From an uncultured Dorea sp. (lineage in GTDB: Bacteria; Bacillota; Clostridia; Lachnospirales; Lachnospiraceae), in NCBI GenBank assembly GCA_947645355.1, contig CANSCI010000016.1:1-37436 (forward strand): a DNA stretch of 37,436 bases. Reading direction: 5' to 3'. The notes beneath the pieces were generated by a model. That model was not told where the DNA came from. It did no database searches and saw only the letters and a list, made by a program, of their open reading frames with translations. The translations under genes were made by a program, and so were the position numbers. The first letter of the stretch is position 1, and every line of letters starts with the position of its first letter. Positions 8,795-16,112 of the stretch are shown here, one piece after another.

Positions 8795-10036
8795 ATGCTG
8801 ATACAGTACTCTGTGAGAAATTACAAATCAATAAGAGATGAGATTATTATTAATTTTACTGTAACGGAAAAAAAAGGTGATAATAATATGCCTATTTTCA
8901 ACAATGGATTAGATAGGCCTTTATATAGGTGTGTTGGTTTGGTAGGACCCAATGCGAGCGGTAAAAGTAATATAATCAGTTCATTATTTTTTGCATTACG
9001 TTTTATCAATTCTACGATAGAAAGAAAACAAAAATCAAAAATTAGTATAGAAATGTTTATGCTTGATAAGCATAGCAGAGAAGACGGAAGTTCATTTGAG
9101 TTTATCTTTTTAGAGGATAATATAAAATATGTTTATGGGTTTACAGTGAATACAGAGCGCGTATTGGAGGAATATCTTTTAGCATACTATTCCAAAAAAG
9201 CAACGACGCTTTTTGAAAGGGAGATAAATTCAGATCCAGAATATAATTTTAGGGGAAATGATGTTAAAATCCAAACAGAAATATCTAAGAAAACGAATCC
9301 AAACAGGTTATATTTGCCGGTTGCAGCAGAATGGGGATATGAAAAAGTGAAAATACCATACAAATGGTTTGAAAAAATGTATAGGCAATATAGTGATATG
9401 AATGTTAGTCAAGTAATTGCTGATGTATTAAGGGAGGATATACAAAAAAGAGTATTGTTAGAGGCTCTTTTAAAAGCGGATTTTAATATAAAAGATGTAT
9501 ATATAAAAAATAGGAAGCTGGAAAAACAGCATAGGGATGCGTTTGTACAATTCCTTGCAAATATGTTGGGGGAAGGAGAGGTGCCGGAAAATCTAGTGCC
9601 GGAGGATACCCCTGAGATTTGGCTTACTCACGTAAGCCGGAATGGGGAAACATTTGATATTGAGATTAACGATGATTCATCTGGTATTCGTGATATTATC
9701 GATAATATTGCTGAATTGCTTTTTATCAGTAAAGAAGGAGGATTATTTATTGAAGACGAGTTGGGGAGAAATTACCATACAAAGTTAACAGAGTATTTTT
9801 TGGGATTGTTTAATTGTAATAAAGTAAATAATGGAAGAGCGCAGTTGCTTTTTAGTACACATGATACAAAAATTCTTAATATATTGAACCCTGAACAAGT
9901 GTATCTGGTAGATAAGGATGAAGATGGCGGAACATATGTGAAGCTTTTAGATGATTATTTGATTCGAGAAAAAGACAATGTTGAATTGGGATATTTAAAA
10001 GGGAGATATGGAGCTGTTCCGAATATTAAGGAGTAG
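8795..10036 (+). CDS. AAA/ABC-type ATPase, AbiLi/RloA-like
   Basis: A 413-residue SMC/RecF-like ATPase of the COG1106 type. The N-terminal strand MLIQYSVRNYKSIRDE leads to Walker A GPNASGKSN (residues 51-59). The C-terminal half has a signature-like region (DDSSGIRDIIDNIAEL), a Walker B/acidic segment FIEDELGRNYH (318-328) and an H-loop STHDT (354-358). AGGAGGTAAC precedes the ATG. The stop lies seven bases before the start of the RloB-like gene, so the two are almost certainly translated together. ATPases of this kind paired with RloB proteins form the AbiL abortive-infection system and related rlo modules of restriction loci. Base composition is visibly more AT-rich than in flanking genes, which suggests transfer. 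The defence role is inferred from the pair, not shown. Confidence 0.85.
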   Translation: MLIQYSVRNYKSIRDEIIINFTVTEKKGDNNMPIFNNGLDRPLYRCVGLVGPNASGKSNIISSLFFALRFINSTIERKQKSKISIEMFMLDKHSREDGSSFEFIFLEDNIKYVYGFTVNTERVLEEYLLAYYSKKATTLFEREINSDPEYNFRGNDVKIQTEISKKTNPNRLYLPVAAEWGYEKVKIPYKWFEKMYRQYSDMNVSQVIADVLREDIQKRVLLEALLKADFNIKDVYIKNRKLEKQHRDAFVQFLANMLGEGEVPENLVPEDTPEIWLTHVSRNGETFDIEINDDSSGIRDIIDNIAELLFISKEGGLFIEDELGRNYHTKLTEYFLGLFNCNKVNNGRAQLLFSTHDTKILNILNPEQVYLVDKDEDGGTYVKLLDDYLIREKDNVELGYLKGRYGAVPNIKE

Positions 10037-10043
10037 ATGGGAT

Positions 10044-10688
10044 ATGCGTACAAGAGCAAGAGGAAAAGAACAAAAAGGCAAGAGCACGAAAGATAAACCA
10101 TGCAAAATATATATATTTACAGAGGGAGATACAGAAGAGATTTATTTAAAGCATTATGACAATAGAAAAAGGGGAATCGAAGTTATTCCAGTTGATTCAG
10201 GACATACCGATGCGGTAGGAATTGTAAGATATGCGAAAACATATATAGATGAGCATGATGTAGATGTAGAATTGGGAGATAAATGTTATTGTGTGTTTGA
10301 CTCAGATCCCAAGTCTAATCCTAATATTAGTGAGGCATTTGATTTGATAAGGGGATATAAACATAAAGGATTAGAATGTATATTTTCTAATCCGTCATTT
10401 GAAATATGGTTTATATTGCATTACAGACAAGCACCCTATGGAAAAAGTGCTGAAGATGTAAAAAGAATAGTGAGGGATTTAGTAAAAGAGGAGATGCCAG
10501 AATATAAAGAAACAACAGATATATTTGATATATTGAAAGCTAAACAGGATAGGGCTTTTAAGGAGGCAATACTGCTGCATAAAGCGCAATCGAAAGTACA
10601 TGAAAATGTTTTATCGCATAAATGTAATCCTTACACTAATATTTTTGAGTTTATCTCATATATAAGAGAAGTAAAGAAAGATATTTAG
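10044..10688 (+). CDS. RloB family protein, AbiLii-like
   Basis: A 214-residue protein with the RloB layout: a basic N-terminus, the strand and acidic motif IYIFTEGDTEEIYL (near 22-35), VFDSDPK (84-90) and the strongly diagnostic SNPSFEIWFILH (115-126). The Glu and Asp-x-Asp spacing resembles a TOPRIM-like metal site, so nuclease activity is plausible but is an inference. The start at 10044 (MRTRARG) is chosen because AAGGAG (10028-10033) precedes it. An earlier ATG at 10008 would overlap the ATPase gene and lacks a site. With the upstream ATPase this makes the two-gene AbiL/RloAB arrangement, in which the RloB member is thought to be the effector. AT-rich like its partner. Confidence 0.85.
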   Translation: MRTRARGKEQKGKSTKDKPCKIYIFTEGDTEEIYLKHYDNRKRGIEVIPVDSGHTDAVGIVRYAKTYIDEHDVDVELGDKCYCVFDSDPKSNPNISEAFDLIRGYKHKGLECIFSNPSFEIWFILHYRQAPYGKSAEDVKRIVRDLVKEEMPEYKETTDIFDILKAKQDRAFKEAILLHKAQSKVHENVLSHKCNPYTNIFEFISYIREVKKDI

Positions 10689-10712
10689 TTTTCAGGAAGA
10701 ATGGAGGTTCCC

Positions 10713-11939
10713 ATGCAGGAAATTAAATGCCCAAACTGCGGCAAGCTTTTTCAGGTAGACGAAACAGAATATGCACAGATCGTCCGGCAGATCCGGGACG
10801 AAGAGTTTAAAAATGAACTGGAGCGCCGAGCACGGGATCTCGCCGAGAAAAAGGAAAGCGACTTAAGGCTTGCCTGCATGGAGCAGGAGAAGGAATTCGA
10901 CAAGGCTTTGTCCTCCAAAGAATCCGCGCTTGCCAAAAAAGACCGGGAGATCGAACAGTTAAAGATGCAGCTTTCCGGAAGTGAGACGGAGAAAGAGCTG
11001 GCAGTTGCCCGTGCGGTGCAGGAGAAGGAAAAGGAACTGTCCGGGAAGCAGACAGAGATCACAGAGCTGAAAAGCCGGATATCGAATGAGGAGACACGGC
11101 GAAAGCTTCAGGAAAAATCCCTGAAGGAGCAGTATGAGGCCAAGATTAAGCAGAAGGATGAACAGATTGAGTATTATAAGGACTTCAAGGCCAGGCAGTC
11201 CACGAAGATGGTCGGGGAGAGCTTAGAGCAGCATTGTATGACACAGTTTAATTCCATTCGCATGACTGCGTTCCCCACAGCTTATTTTGAAAAAGACAAT
11301 GACTCAAGAAGCGGAAGCAAAGGGGATTTTATTTTCAGGGAAGCGGCATCGGACGGGACAGAGTTTATTTCCATTATGTTCGAGATGAAGAACGAGATGG
11401 ATGAGACCGCGACGAAGCATAAAAATGAAGATTTTTTTAAAGAGCTTGACAAAGACAGGAGGGAAAAGGGATGCGAGTATGCAGTGCTGGTATCCTTGCT
11501 GGAGATTGATAATGAGTTGTACAACAACGGGATCGTGGATGTTTCCTATAGATATGAAAAAATGTACGTGATCCGTCCGCAGTTCTTTATCCCGATGATT
11601 ACGTTGCTGCGCAATGCGGCGCTGAATTCCCTGAAGTACCGCCAGGAACTTCAGGTAGTGAAGAACCAGCAGATTGATATTCTTCATTTTGAAGAAAATA
11701 TGAACAGCTTTAAGGAAGGATTCGCCAGAAACTACCGTCTGGCAAGTGAACGGTTTAAAACAGCCATTGACGAGATCGATAAAACGATCAGTCATCTGCA
11801 GAAAACGAAGGACGCACTGCTGTCCTCGGAGAATAATCTCCGTCTGGCAAATAATAAGGCGGACGACCTCAGCATCAAGAAGCTGACTAAGAATGCACCG
11901 GCTGTGAAGGAAATGTTTGAGCAGCTAAAAACCAACTGA
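10713..11939 (+). CDS. DUF2130 domain protein with zinc-knuckle start and coiled coil
   Basis: A 408-residue protein. It opens with a CPNCGK knuckle (residues 5-10). A long charged coiled coil follows to about residue 155, rich in Glu, Lys and Arg. The DUF2130 core begins near TKMVGESLEQHC and includes GSKGDFIFRE and, after a short gap, FEMKNEMDET. That GD...ExK pattern resembles the catalytic core of PD-(D/E)xK nucleases, so a nuclease role is possible but unproven. The C-terminal part is helical again. The start at 10713 (MQEIKCPNCG) is preferred because GGAGG lies just upstream, whereas the ATG at 10701 has no site. Base composition returns to that of the core genome, so it may not belong to the AbiL-like cassette even though only 24 bases separate them. 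Confidence 0.8.
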   Translation: MQEIKCPNCGKLFQVDETEYAQIVRQIRDEEFKNELERRARDLAEKKESDLRLACMEQEKEFDKALSSKESALAKKDREIEQLKMQLSGSETEKELAVARAVQEKEKELSGKQTEITELKSRISNEETRRKLQEKSLKEQYEAKIKQKDEQIEYYKDFKARQSTKMVGESLEQHCMTQFNSIRMTAFPTAYFEKDNDSRSGSKGDFIFREAASDGTEFISIMFEMKNEMDETATKHKNEDFFKELDKDRREKGCEYAVLVSLLEIDNELYNNGIVDVSYRYEKMYVIRPQFFIPMITLLRNAALNSLKYRQELQVVKNQQIDILHFEENMNSFKEGFARNYRLASERFKTAIDEIDKTISHLQKTKDALLSSENNLRLANNKADDLSIKKLTKNAPAVKEMFEQLKTN

Positions 11940-11969
11940 GGATAAAGGTGAGATGGAAAGGTGATGGAC

Positions 11970-12842
11970 ATGAAGGAAAGGCAAGGAAGATTCACCATAG
12001 GAGAACTGTCAAAGATGACCGGAATCAGTATAACAGCGCTGCGTTATTATGACAGGGAGAAGATCCTGGTTCCAGAGATCCGGAATGAAGATAATGGTTA
12101 TCGGTATTACTCTGTAAAGCAGCTGGAAAAGGCTCAGACGATCAGGGATCTCAAGGCAATCGACCTGTCTCTGGAGGAGATTAAGGATATTATCGAGAGA
12201 AAGAGCCAGAGGCATCTGGAGGAACTTCTATATGGCAAGATACAGGGACTTGAACAGGAGATCGATATTTTAGAGCGCAAGCTTTTATCTGCACAGCATG
12301 CCTATCGGAAAATGATAAGAGGCAAAACTTATATGGATGCGGACAGTTCGCCGGCTGTAGAGCAATACTACCCGGTGGATGTTGCACCCATCAAGGAAAT
12401 GTGGGTTCTCTATACCAGATACCCAAGCAATGTCAACGCCAAGAGCCTGTTTTCCGACAGATGTCTGGAACTTCAGAAAATCAGGAGCAAATATAATCTG
12501 TATCCTGTCGGTTCTTATATTGGGATCTTCCACGACGGTTACAAATCCCAGTTCCATTCGGAAAGAGGAGATCTGGAGCTCTGTCTTCCTGTGATCAAGC
12601 CGGATGGATTCTGGTGTAAGGAGATGAGAAGATTCGGGGGAATGCTGGCGGCAAGTACAGTAAGCATTGGATCCTATCAAAATATGGAAAAAGTCTACAG
12701 GTATCTGGAAAAGTGGATTGAAGAAAACGGGTATAGAATTATAGGTCCGCCCCACGAATACTATCTGATGGATATCAGTAATACCTTCAGTGAAGAGCAG
12801 TATATGACAAAGATACATTTTCCGGTAGAAAAGATAAAATGA
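11970..12842 (+). CDS. MerR family regulator with GyrI-like effector domain
   Basis: A 290-residue transcription factor. Residues 5-75 are a MerR winged helix (FTIGELSKMTGIS, then ALRYYDREKILVP and YRYYSVKQL). A dimerisation helix follows to about residue 115, and the C-terminal half (from about 120) fits a BmrR/GyrI-like small-molecule binding domain. The start at 11970 is best spaced from AAAGGTGAT; the GTG and ATG at 11961 and 11964 are too close to that site. It ends just before a terminator, and the next gene cluster has a promoter with MerR-type features (12954-12985). I infer that this protein is its activator. Effector unknown; GyrI-like domains generally bind organic, often hydrophobic or cationic, ligands. 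Confidence 0.9.
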   Translation: MKERQGRFTIGELSKMTGISITALRYYDREKILVPEIRNEDNGYRYYSVKQLEKAQTIRDLKAIDLSLEEIKDIIERKSQRHLEELLYGKIQGLEQEIDILERKLLSAQHAYRKMIRGKTYMDADSSPAVEQYYPVDVAPIKEMWVLYTRYPSNVNAKSLFSDRCLELQKIRSKYNLYPVGSYIGIFHDGYKSQFHSERGDLELCLPVIKPDGFWCKEMRRFGGMLAASTVSIGSYQNMEKVYRYLEKWIEENGYRIIGPPHEYYLMDISNTFSEEQYMTKIHFPVEKIK

Positions 12843-12857
12843 CAAAGAGGAGTAAGT

Positions 12858-12915
12858 AAATAACATATTCCATGATGTGGATTGTGACATGTCATGGAAT
12901 ATGTTATTTTTTCTG
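12858..12915 (+). terminator. Terminator after the MerR gene
   Basis: A perfect 18-base inverted repeat (12858-12875 and 12892-12909) with a 16-base loop, continuing into a T-run. It separates the regulator transcript from the gcvPA-like operon. Confidence 0.9.
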
Positions 12916-12953
12916 CTTTTTTATAAGAATATACAAAAAAATCAGAAAAATGC

Positions 12954-12985
12954 TTGACTGTCTACTTAAGTTCAGGGTTTAAGAT
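12954..12985 (+). promoter_or_regulatory. MerR-type promoter of the gcvPA/gcvPB-like operon
   Basis: TTGACT (12954-12959) is separated by about 20 bases from TAAGAT (12980-12985). The spacer holds the perfect palindrome ACTTAAGT (12964-12971) close to its centre. Over-long spacers with a central dyad are the hallmark of MerR-activated promoters, and a MerR gene ends 110 bases upstream. A further dyad, TTGTC (12985-12989) with GACAA (12998-13002), lies at the expected transcription start. No ordinary 16-18 base pairing gives a good -10. Confidence 0.5.
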
Positions 12986-13095
12986 TGTCAATAGATAGAC
13001 AACGCGCGAGGTCTTAATGAATTTTATGTGCGTGATGCCGGTGCAGGGATGCAGCCGGAAAGAGCAATGTAATCAACAAACAGGAGGAAGCGGAT

Positions 13096-14502
13096 ATGAG
13101 CAATAAAACAATTTTCCCGTACATTCCAAACTCCGTTCCGGAGATACAGGAGGCAATGCTTAAGGAAGTAGGGGCGTCGGATGTAATGGATCTTTATGAA
13201 GAGATCCCGAAGGAGCTTCGTGTAAAGGGAATGCTGGATCTTCCGGAGCCTATCAGGGATGAGCTTGGGATCAAACGTCACATTGATAAGATCCTGAGCA
13301 AAAACAGAAACTGTAATGAGTATGACAATTTTTTGGGTGCAGGCTGTGCACAGCATTATGTGCCCGCAGTGTGCGATGAGATCGCAGGAAGGGGGGAACT
13401 TTTGACCTGCTATGGGGCGGAGACCTGGGCAGATCACGGGAAATACCAGATTTTCTTCGAGTACCAGAGTATGATGGCTGAGCTCCTTGAGATGGATTTC
13501 CTTACGGTGCCCTGTCACTGTGGAGGCCAGGCGGTATCGACAGCCTTTTGTATGTCGAACCGCATTACCGGGCGTAAGAAGATCCTTGTGCCCAAGACCA
13601 TGACACCCCAGAATCTTATGATCGCAAAGAACTATGTAAAATCAGCCATCGAGGAGCAGGCGCTTATCATCGAGGCAGTGGAGTACGATCCTGAGACCGG
13701 GGAAATGGATCTGGCAGATCTGAGGGCGAAGCTTGATGATAAGACAGCAGCAGTCCTGATTGAAAACCCTAATTATCTGGGGGTGATCGAGAGCCAGGGG
13801 GAAGAGATCGGGAGACTGGCCAGAGAAGCAGGGGCAGAGTTCATCGTGTATGCAGATCCGATCACTTTGGGGGTGATGGAAGCGCCGGGAAACTACGGAG
13901 CGACCATCTGCGTCGGAGATCTTCACGGCCTTGGCCTTCACCTTCAGTGCGGCGGCGCCCAGGCAGGGTATATCGCCTGCAGGGATGATATGAAATATAT
14001 GATGGAATTCAAAGAGCTGGTAGACGGAGTAGTGGAGACGACTGTTCCGGGAGAGATCGGATATACCGTTGTTCTTATGGAGCGTACTCATTATGCGATG
14101 CGTGAGAAGGGCAGGGAGTTCACTGGAACACAAAATAACCTGTGGACAGCGCCGATAGCTGTGTATCTTTCCCTGATGGGGCCGAAAGGAATGCAGGAGA
14201 TCGGTGACACGATCATGACCAAGAGCCAGTACGCAGCAATGAGGTTCTCACAGATCCCTGGTGTGAAGGTAAGATTTACAGGGACATTTTTTAAAGAGTT
14301 TGTACTTGATTATAACGATACCGGAAAAACAGAGGCAGAGATCAGACAGGCAATGCTTGAAGAAAAGATATTCTCAGGAGCTGCTCTTAAGGAGGATTAC
14401 CCGGAACTTTCAGAATGTGCACTTGTGTGTGTGACAGAGATGACCACGATGGAGGCAGTCGACCATATGGCAGAGGCGCTTCAAAAGGCAGTGCAGGGAT
14501 AA
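13096..14502 (+). CDS. GcvPA-like protein (divergent glycine decarboxylase subunit 1 homologue)
   Basis: A 468-residue protein of the fold-type I PLP family that aligns with glycine dehydrogenase subunit 1. FPYIPN at the start, EYDNFLGAGCAQHYVPAV (near 75-92) and FFEYQSMMAELLEMD (120-134) are recognisable. However, stretches that are close to invariant in true GcvPA are changed. The YTPYQPE-type motif is replaced by CYGAETWADHGKYQ (105-118). The YDGGTALAEA motif is replaced by PCHCGGQAVSTA (139-150), which adds Cys residues at what should be the cofactor/substrate pocket. CAGGAGGAAG precedes the ATG, and the gcvPB-like gene starts ten bases after the stop. No gcvT or gcvH gene is near. It is probably one half of an alpha2-beta2 PLP enzyme with a non-glycine substrate. 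The fold assignment is safe; the reaction is not. Confidence 0.85.
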   Translation: MSNKTIFPYIPNSVPEIQEAMLKEVGASDVMDLYEEIPKELRVKGMLDLPEPIRDELGIKRHIDKILSKNRNCNEYDNFLGAGCAQHYVPAVCDEIAGRGELLTCYGAETWADHGKYQIFFEYQSMMAELLEMDFLTVPCHCGGQAVSTAFCMSNRITGRKKILVPKTMTPQNLMIAKNYVKSAIEEQALIIEAVEYDPETGEMDLADLRAKLDDKTAAVLIENPNYLGVIESQGEEIGRLAREAGAEFIVYADPITLGVMEAPGNYGATICVGDLHGLGLHLQCGGAQAGYIACRDDMKYMMEFKELVDGVVETTVPGEIGYTVVLMERTHYAMREKGREFTGTQNNLWTAPIAVYLSLMGPKGMQEIGDTIMTKSQYAAMRFSQIPGVKVRFTGTFFKEFVLDYNDTGKTEAEIRQAMLEEKIFSGAALKEDYPELSECALVCVTEMTTMEAVDHMAEALQKAVQG

Positions 14503-14512
14503 GGAGGATGTT

Positions 14513-16090
14513 ATGCGTAGAGATTATAAAACATATCTGAGACGTTTCCATGAAGCAAAGTGGGACGAGGAAATTATATTTGATTTGAGTGTTCCGGGGC
14601 AGCGGGGGATTATAGTACCGGCGGCGGAAGCTCAGATGGTGGAGGCAGTCGGAAAGGGCAGCAGCAAGATCCCTCAGGGCATGAAGAGAAAGAAACTGCC
14701 GAATCTTCCGGAGGTGCACCAGATGAGAGTAAACCGTCATTTCATGCGTCTTACACAGGAGGTTATGGGCGCGGATGTTACTCCGGATCTCAGCCAGGGT
14801 ACTTGTACGATGAAGTACAGCCCGAAGGTACAGGAGCATACCGCGGCAAGAAATGAAAACCTTATTGACGTACATCCGCTCCAGGACGTCTCCACCATTC
14901 AGGGAATTCTTGAGATCTATAAAAAGACAGAGGAGATGGTATGTGAGATCTCTGGGATGGATGCATTCAACTTCCACGCAGGCGGAGGCGCTGCGGCCTG
15001 CTATGAGGGGGCCTGTGTCGTGCGGGCTTATCATAAGTCCAGAGGCGATGATAAGAGAGACGAGATCATTACGACGATCTTCTCCCACCCCTGTGATGCG
15101 GGAGCTCCTTCCACGGCTGGATATAAGGTGGTTACACTGATGCCCAATGAAGACGGGATTCCAGATCTGGAGGCTATGAAGGCGGCATTGTCTGAGAGGA
15201 CAGCTGCAATATTTATTACAAATCCGGAAGATACAGGCATCTTTAACCCAAGGATCAAGGAATATGTGGATGCAGCCCATGAAGCGGGGGCGCTTTGCTA
15301 CTACGACCAGGCAAATGTAAACGGAATCATGGGAATTACAAGAGCCCGGGAGGTCGGCTTTGACATCATTCATTACAACCTGCACAAGACATTCTCATCC
15401 CCCCACGGAGGCATGGGACCAGGCTGCGGAGCACTGGGAGTAAGAGAATTCCTAAAGCCATTCCTGCCGGTTCCGCGAGTGGAAAAGGATGGGGAACATT
15501 ATTACCTGGATTATGATTGTCCGGAGAGTATCGGAAAGATTCGTACATTTATGGGAAATGCCCATGTAGTTCTGAGAACCTATATGTGGATTAAGCAGAT
15601 GGGGGCGGAAGGGATCCGTGAGGCAGCAGTCTGTTCCGTATTAAATAACCAGTACCTGATGAAGCAGGTCAGCAAGATCAAGGGCGTAGAGGTATACTAT
15701 GCACTGGGCAAACGAAGGATCGAGCAGTGCAGGTATAGCTGGAATAAGCTGAAAGAAGATACCGGCTTCGGGACAGTGGATGTGACGAAACGGCTTATTG
15801 ATTTTGGTATGCAGCATTACTGGCAGTCTCACCATCCCCATATCGTACCGGAACCATTTACACTGGAGCCGACGGAGTCCTACAGTAAGGACGACCTGGA
15901 TGAATATGCTGCAATCCTGACAGAGATATCCAGAGAGTGCTATGAGGAGCCGGAGGTTATCCGTTCGGCGCCGCACAATGCGCCGATCCACGCGATCCTT
16001 ACCGACGAAGTCGATGATTTTGACAAGATTGCGGTGACATGGCGGCAGTGGCAGAAGCGGATTCAGGCAGGAACCATGAAGGATGCATAG
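14513..16090 (+). CDS. GcvPB-like protein (divergent glycine decarboxylase subunit 2 homologue)
   Basis: A 525-residue PLP enzyme subunit, about 40 residues longer than usual GcvPB. The overall path is conserved: GTCTMKYSPK (96-105), a C-terminal EPTESYSKDDLDEY, and the PLP-lysine motif NLHKTFSSPHGG with Lys292. Two core motifs differ from glycine decarboxylase: QPAAGAHGE becomes HAGGGAAACYE (155-165), and the AHGTNPASA segment becomes SHPCDAGAPSTA (191-202). These residues line the active site in P-protein structures, so a changed substrate is likely while PLP chemistry is kept. AAGGAGGATGTT precedes the ATG. It follows the gcvPA-like gene by ten bases, and the next protein is most likely translated from a GTG 22 bases after its stop. 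Confidence 0.87.
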   Translation: MRRDYKTYLRRFHEAKWDEEIIFDLSVPGQRGIIVPAAEAQMVEAVGKGSSKIPQGMKRKKLPNLPEVHQMRVNRHFMRLTQEVMGADVTPDLSQGTCTMKYSPKVQEHTAARNENLIDVHPLQDVSTIQGILEIYKKTEEMVCEISGMDAFNFHAGGGAAACYEGACVVRAYHKSRGDDKRDEIITTIFSHPCDAGAPSTAGYKVVTLMPNEDGIPDLEAMKAALSERTAAIFITNPEDTGIFNPRIKEYVDAAHEAGALCYYDQANVNGIMGITRAREVGFDIIHYNLHKTFSSPHGGMGPGCGALGVREFLKPFLPVPRVEKDGEHYYLDYDCPESIGKIRTFMGNAHVVLRTYMWIKQMGAEGIREAAVCSVLNNQYLMKQVSKIKGVEVYYALGKRRIEQCRYSWNKLKEDTGFGTVDVTKRLIDFGMQHYWQSHHPHIVPEPFTLEPTESYSKDDLDEYAAILTEISRECYEEPEVIRSAPHNAPIHAILTDEVDDFDKIAVTWRQWQKRIQAGTMKDA

Positions 16091-16112
16091 AAGGCCGAAA
16101 GAGGTGAGGGAC

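Noticed and set aside
8491-11939. Full mobile element carrying the AbiL-like cassette
   Set aside because: No integrase, transposase, direct target repeats or tRNA boundary could be found.
13003-13095. Glycine riboswitch upstream of the gcvPA-like gene
   Set aside because: The leader lacks the conserved glycine aptamer segments and is too short for the usual tandem aptamer. This also fits a non-glycine substrate.
14387-15385. 332-residue minus-strand frame across the gcvPA/gcvPB junction
   Set aside because: It crosses two clear plus-strand genes and has no recognisable domain.
13096-16090. Standard glycine cleavage system
   Set aside because: Key active-site motifs are changed and no gcvT, gcvH or lpd gene is present in the window.
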